Part shown: positions 1 through 5,164 of the stretch, in pieces | Layout: each line of letters starts with the position of its first letter | How positions within the stretch are numbered: the stretch's first letter is position 1 | From: Candidatus Methylomirabilota bacterium | GTDB taxonomy: Bacteria; Methylomirabilota; Methylomirabilia; Methylomirabilales; CSP1-5 | DNA length: 7,781 nt | NCBI GenBank assembly: GCA_023249165.1 | Contig: JAHFDE010000103.1 | Coordinates: 1 to 7,781, forward strand | Direction: 5' to 3' | Program-made: the position numbers and the translations under genes | The notes under the pieces: model-generated | Databases searched by the model: none | What the model was told of the DNA's origin: nothing | Seen by the model: only the letters and a program-made list of their open reading frames with translations

Positions 1-119
1 CGCTTCTCCTCAGGATACTGGACCGTTACCGCCCGGGTAAACAGGTACCGGAGCGTAATCTGCATCGAGAGGATGATGCTCCAGAAGCCTCCCCAAAGCT
101 CTCGGAGATATCGCCACAT
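1..119 (-). CDS. nuoI: NADH-quinone oxidoreductase subunit I, N-terminal part (cut by window edge)
   Basis: The first 39 codons of a gene that leaves the window on the left. The peptide begins MWRYLRELWGGFWSI and carries VTVQYPEEK at residues 31-39. NuoI proteins have this kind of entry: an amphipathic N-terminal helix lying on the membrane arm, then a (V/T)xxYPEEK stretch just before the two 4Fe-4S cluster motifs. Those cysteine motifs would fall outside the window, so the call rests on the N-terminus alone. NuoI carries clusters N6a and N6b, which pass electrons towards the quinone site in respiratory complex I. The start is the ATG at 119-117, preceded by a purine-rich AGGTGGAAGG that can act as ribosome binding site. 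A small gene of unknown function (156-449) ends 36 bp upstream on the same strand, so the two probably share a transcript. Confidence 0.8.
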   Translation of the reverse strand, partial: MWRYLRELWGGFWSIILSMQITLRYLFTRAVTVQYPEEK

Positions 120-155
120 CCTTCCACCTATCCTTGGAAAGTCCCGGCCCCCAGC

Positions 156-449
156 CTAGCCGTGGGGCATCTTTCCTTCATCTAGTGATTCCATCAGCAC
201 ATCCAACAGGGAGTACACGAACTGCTGAAGCACCTCGTCGGCATATTGTCCGAACCGATCCCGCTGCGGCTCAAAGGCCTGGTTGAAACGGTGGATAACC
301 TCCCGTGGGAGCAACCCTCGTTCAGTGAGCGCTTGAAGGGTTGCCTCCAAGGTGAGTGACGCTCGCTTTAGCCCTCCAAAACCGGCCTCCAAGTCATTCA
401 ATCGCTTTTCCAGCTCATGAAGCTTTTCCGCCAGCTCCTGCCTCTCCAT
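156..449 (-). CDS. Small coiled-coil protein of unknown function, upstream of nuoI
   Basis: A 97-residue protein I do not recognise. It starts at ATG 449-447 behind a good ribosome binding site (AAGGAGA, about 5 bases upstream) and ends in TAG. Residues 1-25 (starting MERQELAEKLHELEKRLNDL) have hydrophobic residues at heptad spacing between charged ones, as in a coiled coil. A second helical part follows at about 47-90 (REVIHRFNQAF, then DEVLQQFVYSLLDVLMESL). There is no signal peptide, membrane segment or cysteine, so it is probably a soluble helical protein that oligomerises or binds a partner. It lies 36 bp upstream of nuoI on the same strand, which suggests co-expression with complex I, but nothing in the sequence shows a part in complex I assembly. 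The strong ribosome binding site and coding-like composition make it a likely real gene. Confidence 0.75.
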   Translation of the reverse strand: MERQELAEKLHELEKRLNDLEAGFGGLKRASLTLEATLQALTERGLLPREVIHRFNQAFEPQRDRFGQYADEVLQQFVYSLLDVLMESLDEGKMPHG

Positions 450-774
450 TATTTCTCCTTGTAAACACTTCGCCCGAGGCTTCTAATGCCCGAGATCCGG
501 GCCAAAACTAGGCAGAATGTCCCTTAATGACATCTACGGTTCCCTGGACTCGCCATCTCGCTCATGCTCCAGAATCACCCTCTCCTTCATGCGGGTTCGC
601 GCTTCGGAGGTACGAAGCGCTCACCACGGTCGAAGCTGCGAACCGGCGCACCGACTTCACGGTGACGGAACCCCATCTCTTCTATCATCCGTTTCAGGCC
701 AGCGAGCTCACCGCGAGCACAATTTTCAGGGCGAGATGCACTGGCGATGGCGGCAGAAGATAAAAACAATTCGT
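450..774. other. Mostly non-coding gap between the Rieske gene and the coiled-coil gene
   Basis: This stretch holds no clearly recognisable gene. On the minus strand a 60-codon frame (587-769) is listed separately as doubtful. Two short inverted repeats lie nearer the coiled-coil gene: ATGTC-N7-GACAT at 517-533 and GCCCG-N5-CGGGC at 488-502. The second could form a 5 bp stem, but no run of T follows it on either strand, so it is not a convincing terminator. I see no good -35/-10 pair and no -24/-12 match. The plus-strand reading frames here lack ribosome binding sites and overlap the Rieske gene in antisense. Confidence 0.6.
587..769 (-). CDS. Possible small protein translationally coupled to the Rieske gene (doubtful)
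   Basis: A 60-codon frame with a TTG start at 769-767. GGAGGT (784-779), within the last codons of the Rieske gene, lies 9 bases upstream and would be a good ribosome binding site, and the TTG is only 5 bases beyond the Rieske stop. The product contains an amphipathic helix-like part (ELAGLKRMIEEMGFRHREVG, about residues 21-40) and a basic C-terminus ending FVPPKREPA. It matches no family I know. In favour are the spacing and codon-like composition; against are the rare start codon, the short length and the absence of any recognisable domain. GGAGGT also simply encodes Rieske residues, so the site could be chance. Confidence 0.3.
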   Translation of the reverse strand: MFLSSAAIASASRPENCARGELAGLKRMIEEMGFRHREVGAPVRSFDRGERFVPPKREPA

Positions 775-1083
775 TCAGACCTCCACTTCTACATCCGACC
801 CGCTCACTCGGACACGATAGCTGGAAACACCAGCCCGAGCGGGCGGCGTGAGCACATCCCCACTTTTTACGTTAAACTTAGAGCCATGCCAGGGACACGT
901 CACGGCTTCTCCTTCCAAAGAACCCTCGGAAAGGGGACCACCTCGGTGAGGACAGGTATCGTCGACGGCATGATACCCCTCCTCCAGTTTGAAAAGCGCG
1001 ATCGCTTTTCCGTCAACCTCCACCTTCTTGCCCTGACCCGAAGCTAGCTCACTGGTCGTCGCCACCTTCACGAATTTCGCCAT
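775..1083 (-). CDS. Rieske [2Fe-2S] ferredoxin (oxygenase-ferredoxin / NirD-like)
   Basis: A 102-residue soluble electron carrier of full length for stand-alone Rieske ferredoxins, which are usually about 100-110 residues. The cluster ligands are complete: Cys44-Pro-His46 in TCPHRGGPLSEG and Cys63-Pro-Trp-His66 in TCPWHGSKF, the C-x-H ... C-x2-H pattern. Small proteins of this type pass single electrons to ring-hydroxylating oxygenases, or resemble the NirD subunit of nitrite reductase. No oxygenase, reductase or nitrite reductase gene is present here, so the partner is unknown. There is no signal peptide or membrane anchor, which sets it apart from the Rieske protein of the bc1 complex. The start ATG (1083-1081) has a strong ribosome binding site, AGGAGG, 7 bases upstream. 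The gene lies 194 bp downstream of the Cys-rich gene on the same strand, and read-through from the sigma-54 promoter at 1755-1772 is possible but not shown. Confidence 0.93.
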   Translation of the reverse strand: MAKFVKVATTSELASGQGKKVEVDGKAIALFKLEEGYHAVDDTCPHRGGPLSEGSLEGEAVTCPWHGSKFNVKSGDVLTPPARAGVSSYRVRVSGSDVEVEV

Positions 1084-1265
1084 CTCTTGACCTCCTCATC
1101 ACCATCATGTTCAAGGCCGGGTCCTTCCCTTTCCTTCCTGAGCATGGGTTCCTGATCCGCTAAGAGCTCCCAGAATAGAAGCACTGATTCAAAGTGGGTC
1201 ATTGCATCACATCGGTCACCGGGAACAAGGGGCCGCGCACGCTATCTCGCACTGAACTTTCGGGC

Positions 1266-1284
1266 GTGGTCTTTCTTTCACCAC
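1266..1284 (-). repeat. Short inverted repeat over the stop codon of the Cys-rich gene
   Basis: GTGGT and ACCAC, separated by a purine-rich 9-base loop, can form a 5 bp stem across the TGA stop. No T tract follows, so it is at best a weak 3' end structure. The rest of the gap to the Rieske gene (1084-1265) shows no good promoter. Confidence 0.2.
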
Positions 1285-1604
1285 TGGGCCAAGACCTCCT
1301 TTAACCAGGAGCGCCAGGCCAATCCATTCAGACCCTTTCTACGGCTCCGTATTCTGTTGAGGAAGAACTCCGCGAGCTCCTCATACCCCAGAAATTCCCG
1401 GAGCGTATATCCGCAGATCTGACATCGCTTATAAAAGAACGGCCAACCAGCTTCCCCTGTCTGCATCCGCCCGATCCGCTCCATCCGCCCGGTGCAGCAA
1501 GAACTTGGATTGGGCGGGGAGATGATTTCTCTTGGATACCGATCTTCAGGTCGACACTTGGGATCGTACCGAACGATTGTTAGCAAGTTCTCCATGACTG
1601 TCAT
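1278..1604 (-). CDS. Small Cys-rich, probably zinc-binding protein under a sigma-54 promoter
   Basis: A 108-residue protein I cannot assign to a named family. It has five cysteines: Cys17, the pair Cys36-Cys37 (SSCCTGRMERIG) and Cys61-x2-Cys64 (YKRCQICGYTLREFLGY). A CC/CxC-type knuckle and a CxxC knuckle about 25 residues apart is typical of zinc-ribbon folds, so zinc binding is a fair inference. The C-terminal part (73-108) is helical and basic, with RIRSRRK at 84-90 and several tryptophans, which would suit nucleic-acid or protein binding. No signal peptide is visible. Two starts are possible, ATG 1604 or ATG 1595; neither has a clear ribosome binding site, and an in-frame TGA just upstream rules out a longer form. 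A perfect hairpin (1621-1636) sits directly before the start, and a sigma-54 promoter (1755-1772) points at the gene from about 140 bp upstream. Confidence 0.75.
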   Translation of the reverse strand: MTVMENLLTIVRYDPKCRPEDRYPREIISPPNPSSCCTGRMERIGRMQTGEAGWPFFYKRCQICGYTLREFLGYEELAEFFLNRIRSRRKGLNGLAWRSWLKEVLAQW

Positions 1605-1620
1605 GGTGGCTCAGATAGGA

Positions 1621-1636
1621 GTGCCTACTGAGGCAC
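1621..1636 (-). promoter_or_regulatory. Perfect leader hairpin before the Cys-rich gene
   Basis: On the minus strand, GTGCCT-CAGT-AGGCAC forms a 6 bp perfect stem with a 4-base loop. It can be extended past one mismatch by two G-C pairs. It ends 16 bases before the ATG at 1604, in the place where a ribosome binding site would normally be. It could govern translation or RNA stability. No T tract follows, so it is not a terminator. Confidence 0.4.
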
Positions 1637-1754
1637 CCCATGTTTGTGGCTGACAACCTCCCGGGGATGTGCGGGGTCAACCGGAGAGATCTACTGGGGG
1701 ACGAGGCTGTCGGGGTAAGAAACTACTCTCACTCAGGTAGCCACGACATTGAAG

Positions 1755-1772
1755 GGGCAAGGGCCGTGCCAG
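1755..1772 (-). promoter_or_regulatory. Sigma-54 (-24/-12) promoter for the Cys-rich gene
   Basis: The minus strand reads CTGGCACGGCCCTTGCCC. This fits the RpoN consensus TGGCAC-N5-TTGC exactly, including the invariant GG (1770-1769) and GC (1758-1757) with correct spacing. Transcription should start near 1745 and run into the gene at 1604, leaving a leader of about 140 bases. It lies about 145 bp downstream of the stop codon of a sigma-54-dependent response regulator, a likely activator. Confidence 0.8.
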
Positions 1773-1869
1773 ACATTTCTAGGCCTAAGGACAGATCGGA
1801 CTCCCCTGCAATATCCTGTCAATTCAGGGATCGACGGCCTCGGATAGAAATACATGCGCCCGAGAGCGC

Positions 1870-1877
1870 CGCATGCG
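1870..1877. promoter_or_regulatory. Possible enhancer half: CGCATGCG palindrome
   Basis: A perfect 8 bp palindrome centred about 128 bp upstream of the predicted sigma-54 start near 1745, a usual distance for an upstream activator site. It is short, and no second copy is seen nearby, so the assignment is speculative. Confidence 0.2.
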
Positions 1878-1916
1878 ACGTGGGGAATTCCTGGAGGGCA
1901 GGGAGCTTCTCCCAGG

Positions 1917-3278
1917 TCAGAAGCGGATGTTGTAGATCCGGATCTTGTGCGTCAAGGTCTTCACATCGATCCCGAGCAGTCGCGCAGCGGGCGCCTTCTT
2001 CCCCCGGGTGTATCTGAGAGCCCGGATAATGGAGAGGCGTTCGACCTCCGCGAGCGGAAGGGGCGCATCCTCTTCTTCCCGAGGCGCAGAGATCGCCGTA
2101 GGATGGATATTCGGCGGAAGGTCTTCCGGGCTGATGACCGTTCCCGGCGTGAGGAGCACGAGCCGCTCGATCGTGTTGGCGAGCTCTCGCACGTTGCCCG
2201 GCCATGCATACCCCACCAGGTACTGGAGCGCCTCAGGAGAGAGGGATTTGGCCTGCTGACCCGGAAGTCGGAACTGGCTCAGGAAGTACTCGACCAGACG
2301 GGGGATATCCTCCCGACGGTCCCGGAGGGACGGGACCGTCAGGCTGACCACGTTGAGGCGGAAGAAGAGGTCTTCCCGAAACCGGCCAGCCCGGACCTCG
2401 TCCTGAAGGTCCTTGTTGGTGGCGGCAAAGATTCGGGTGTCGATCCGTCTGAGCCTGGTCCCCCCCACGCGCCTCAATTCTCCGGTGTCAAGGACCTGCA
2501 GGAGCTTCGCCTGCATCGCCGGGCTCATCTCAGCCACCTCATCGAGAAACACGGTCCCCGCATCCGCGACCTCAAAAAGCCCGGCCTTGGCGCTCACCGC
2601 CCCTGTGAAGGCCCCCTTCTCGTGACCGAAAAGCTCGCTTTCCAGGAGCTGATCCTGAAAGGCGCTGCAATTGATGACGAGGAAGGGGTGATCCGCCCGC
2701 GGGCTCGCCCGATGGATCGCTCTGGCGATGAGCCCCTTCCCCGTGCCGGTCTCTCCGGAGATCAGCACAGGGGCGTTCGATGGCGCCACGCGCTCTACCA
2801 TGTGCAGAAGAGAGCGCATGGCGGGATCCTCCCCGAGAATTGCCGAGGCATCCTCCGCCTGACCCACCATGCGGCGGAGGGCGGTGTTTTCCTCTTGGAG
2901 TTGCCGTTTCTCGGCCGCGCGCCGCAACACCGCTTCGACGTCCGAGAGTTTAAAGGGCTTGGTCAGGTAATCATAGGCGCCGAGCTTCATCGCCTCGATC
3001 GCGCTCTCAATCTCTGGGTGCCCGGTGAGCACCACGATCTCGCCGGTCATGCCGCTACTGCGGAGCCGTCGGAGGGTCTCCATCCCGCCGAGACCTGGCA
3101 TCTTGAGATCCAGGAGGACCACGTCGAAATCCTGCCGGGACAGCATCTCGAGCGCCTCCTCTCCAGTCTTCGCAGCGACCACCGCGCAGCCACCCCGCGG
3201 GAGTTCCCGCTCCATGAGGACCCGAGTCGGCTTCTCATCATCGACCACGAGCACCTGGATGGGACGTCGCTGCCTCAC
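1917..3278 (-). CDS. Sigma-54-dependent response regulator, NtrC/AtoC type
   Basis: A 453-residue two-component activator with all three standard parts. Receiver domain, about 7-120: acidic pocket D13-D14, phosphate-accepting D57 (LLDLKMPG), T85 and K107 (YLTKPF). AAA+ domain, about 145-385: Walker A GETGTGKG at 175-182, the sigma-54-contacting GAFTGA loop at 222-227, Walker B VFLDE at 243-247, sensor II region WPGNVREL at 359-366. C-terminal Fis-type helix-turn-helix, about 410-453 (AARLLGIDVKTLTHKI). All key residues are present, so it should hydrolyse ATP and open sigma-54 promoters when phosphorylated. The start is a GTG at 3278 that overlaps the TGA of the kinase gene by 4 bp, with GGGGAG upstream, so translation is probably coupled. 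The kinase is the natural phosphate donor. A likely target is the sigma-54 promoter at 1755-1772 just downstream; this is inferred from position only. Confidence 0.95.
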   Translation of the reverse strand: MRQRRPIQVLVVDDEKPTRVLMERELPRGGCAVVAAKTGEEALEMLSRQDFDVVLLDLKMPGLGGMETLRRLRSSGMTGEIVVLTGHPEIESAIEAMKLGAYDYLTKPFKLSDVEAVLRRAAEKRQLQEENTALRRMVGQAEDASAILGEDPAMRSLLHMVERVAPSNAPVLISGETGTGKGLIARAIHRASPRADHPFLVINCSAFQDQLLESELFGHEKGAFTGAVSAKAGLFEVADAGTVFLDEVAEMSPAMQAKLLQVLDTGELRRVGGTRLRRIDTRIFAATNKDLQDEVRAGRFREDLFFRLNVVSLTVPSLRDRREDIPRLVEYFLSQFRLPGQQAKSLSPEALQYLVGYAWPGNVRELANTIERLVLLTPGTVISPEDLPPNIHPTAISAPREEEDAPLPLAEVERLSIIRALRYTRGKKAPAARLLGIDVKTLTHKIRIYNIRF

Positions 3279-5056
3279 GATCTTCTCCCCTTTTCCTGTG
3301 TCGCCACCGGAAGTCGAATCACCACCGTCGTCCCCCGGCCCACCCCGTCACTCTTGACCTCGATCGAGCCCCCGTGCTGCTCTACAATCCCCTGACAAAT
3401 GGCCAGTCCGAGACCGGTCCCTTTGCCCACTTCCTTGGTGGTAAAGAAAGGGTCAAAGACCTTCGTCAGGTGGTCTGGCGGGATCCCGGATCCGGTATCT
3501 TGGACCAGAATCTCTACGTGCCCTGAGGCCGGAAGCGCCGTAATCCGGACCTCGCCTTCTCCCTCAATCGCGTCCAGGGCGTTGGTCACGAGGTTCAGAA
3601 TCACCTGCTGAAGCATCTGGTGATCGGCCCGAACCAAGGGGAGGCCCGGCGCGAGGTCGAGGGCAATCCGCTTGTTCGTGACCGCAGCCTGGCCCCTAAT
3701 CAACGCCACGGTGTCTTGGACGAGGGATGCAAGATCGATCTCCTCGAAGCTTGGCTCCCGCTGCCGCGCGAAATCGAGCAGGCGTCTGACGATAGCCGTC
3801 GCCCGTCCGACTTCTTGCTGGATAAACGCGAGATACTCGGGGACGTCCCGAAACCCCTCTACCTCCTCGAGCCGCGCCGATTGGGCCCGCCGCCCTATAG
3901 CCTCAGCAAAGCCGGCGACCGATGAGAGAGGATTGTTGATCTCATGGGCGAGACCGGCGGCGAGGCGACCCAGCGAAACCAGCTTTTCCTGCCGGAGCAG
4001 GAGGTCTTGTGAGCGGCGCAGTTGCTCGTACGAGCGGCGCACCTCCTCATACAGGCTCGCGTTCTCCACGGCGATGGCTGCCTGCGCCGCCAAGGTGACC
4101 GCCAAGGCCTCATCCTCTTTGCTGAACTCCTCTGCGCCCTGCTTCTCTGTCAGGTACAGATTGCCAAACACTTTGCCCTTGGACACGATGGGGACGCCCA
4201 GGAACGAGCGCATCGCCGGATGATGGCTCGGAAATCCGTGCGATCGGGGATCGCTAGTGAGATCCTTTAACCGCAGTGGCTTCGCCTCCCGGGCCATCGC
4301 GCCGAGGATTCCTTTCCCGACTGGCAGGGGCCCGATCCTCGCCTTGGTCTGCTCATCAACGCCCACGGTGATGAACTGACTCAATCCCTCGCCATCGTCG
4401 TTGAGCACCCCGACCGCCCCATACTTGGCCCCAAGGACCTTGCAGGCGAGCCCCGCAATCTTTTCGAGGACCGATTCCAGCGAGAGCTCTTTCGCCAAGA
4501 CCATGCCGGCCTCGACCAGCGCCCGCAACTGCTCAACGCCCCGGCGGACGACCCCCTCGCGCTCTTGGATGAAGGCCAAGGCCACAATGACCAGGATCCG
4601 GTTGGCCACGGGTTTGAAGAACTCAAGAGCCTGGATCAGCCGGTCAGGTCGCTCGCCGTACTTCTGCGTGAGGGATTGCTCGCATACCCCCTGGAGGGTC
4701 AACAGGGCGCCGAATATATGCTTTGGGGTCAAGCGGCGCAGGACCCCTCGGGCGGCCATGGCCTTGGCCAAAGCCTGGGCCCGGTGATAACGGCCCGTCT
4801 CGAGACAGGTGAGGTAGGCGTCGTAGATGGCGACCGAATCGGCCTCAAGCTCTTCCGTGGTCCCCCCCCGGAGATACCCGCGTGTCTCCATCTCTTCCAT
4901 CCATTGACGACGGAGCGGCCCCTCTCGCCTCTGGAAGTGGGCCAACATCTCCCGGAGGACGCGGTCGAGCTGCACGCGGACCTGCCGCGGGTCGGTCCCC
5001 GACCTGCCTCGACTTCGCTTCACCGTAGGACGAGCCTTCTGGGCCACGCGCTTCAA
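3275..5056 (-). CDS. Soluble GAF-domain sensor histidine kinase with RsbR-like N-terminal domain
   Basis: A cytoplasmic kinase of 593 residues from the preferred start. Residues about 26-170 form an all-helical region resembling the RsbR/RsbRD N-terminal (globin-like) domain, recognised by AHFQRREGPLRRQWMEEM and YDAYLTCLETGRYHRAQALA. A GAF sensor domain follows (about 190-335; LGVPIVSKGKVFGNLYL). The dimerisation part has the H-box LAAGLAHEINNPLSS with phosphorylated His371. The ATPase domain has N-box NLVTN (488-492), G1 DTGSG (520-524), FDPFF (534-538) and G2 GKGTGLG (544-550). There is no membrane span, so it should sense an internal signal; the ligand is unknown. It overlaps the response regulator by 4 bp and is its evident partner. 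The start is uncertain: the frame opens up to a TTG at 5104, but a -10-like TATACT lies inside that extension and AAAGG precedes the TTG at 5056, which I prefer. GTG 5047 is also possible. Confidence 0.93.
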   Translation of the reverse strand: MKRVAQKARPTVKRSRGRSGTDPRQVRVQLDRVLREMLAHFQRREGPLRRQWMEEMETRGYLRGGTTEELEADSVAIYDAYLTCLETGRYHRAQALAKAMAARGVLRRLTPKHIFGALLTLQGVCEQSLTQKYGERPDRLIQALEFFKPVANRILVIVALAFIQEREGVVRRGVEQLRALVEAGMVLAKELSLESVLEKIAGLACKVLGAKYGAVGVLNDDGEGLSQFITVGVDEQTKARIGPLPVGKGILGAMAREAKPLRLKDLTSDPRSHGFPSHHPAMRSFLGVPIVSKGKVFGNLYLTEKQGAEEFSKEDEALAVTLAAQAAIAVENASLYEEVRRSYEQLRRSQDLLLRQEKLVSLGRLAAGLAHEINNPLSSVAGFAEAIGRRAQSARLEEVEGFRDVPEYLAFIQQEVGRATAIVRRLLDFARQREPSFEEIDLASLVQDTVALIRGQAAVTNKRIALDLAPGLPLVRADHQMLQQVILNLVTNALDAIEGEGEVRITALPASGHVEILVQDTGSGIPPDHLTKVFDPFFTTKEVGKGTGLGLAICQGIVEQHGGSIEVKSDGVGRGTTVVIRLPVATQEKGRRS

Positions 5057-5091
5057 AAAATCACCCTTTCCCCAGGCGTGGTGCTGAGCCC

Positions 5092-5097
5092 AGTATA
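5092..5097 (-). promoter_or_regulatory. Possible -10 box for the kinase/regulator operon
   Basis: TATACT on the minus strand, a 5-of-6 match to TATAAT, about 36 bases upstream of the preferred kinase start. No good -35 box is found at 16-18 bp (TTTCTC is the nearest), so the promoter is weak, activator-dependent or not real. Confidence 0.3.
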
Positions 5098-5164
5098 CCC
5101 GCAAACGAGCTACGGAGAAACACAGGACTCGGCCACTCGCGGGCTGGAGGAACAGGAGGGGGTT

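Larger units (their letters stand above)
1605..1916. other. Control region between the response regulator and the Cys-rich gene
   Basis: These 312 bp hold no gene I can support. Read on the minus strand they contain, in order: a GGGAG-AAG-CTCCC stem just after the response regulator stop, without a T tract (1901-1913); a perfect CGCATGCG palindrome (1870-1877); a sigma-54 promoter (1755-1772); an untranslated leader of about 140 bases; and a perfect hairpin (1621-1636) before the start of the Cys-rich gene. A TTGACA at 1822-1817 has no -10 partner at usable spacing. Confidence 0.6.

Noticed and set aside
517..1047. Plus-strand frame of 176 codons
   Set aside because: Overlaps the Rieske gene in antisense and has no domain or ribosome binding site.
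1068..1202. Minus-strand frame of 44 codons (starts MTHFESVLLFWELL) overlapping the Rieske start
   Set aside because: The overlap would allow coupling, but there is no ribosome binding site and no family match, and the length is within chance.
1817..1822. TTGACA on the minus strand as a -35 box
   Set aside because: The hexamer at 17 bp spacing is CCGATC, and no TATAAT-like sequence lies at 15-19 bp.
1901..1913. GGGAG-AAG-CTCCC as terminator of the response regulator
   Set aside because: The stem is only 5 bp with no T tract; kept only as a note on the region.
1854..3395. Long plus-strand reading frame of 513 codons
   Set aside because: It lies antisense to the response regulator and runs past its start. 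Its product is rich in Arg, His and Pro with no domain, while the minus strand encodes a complete NtrC-type protein.
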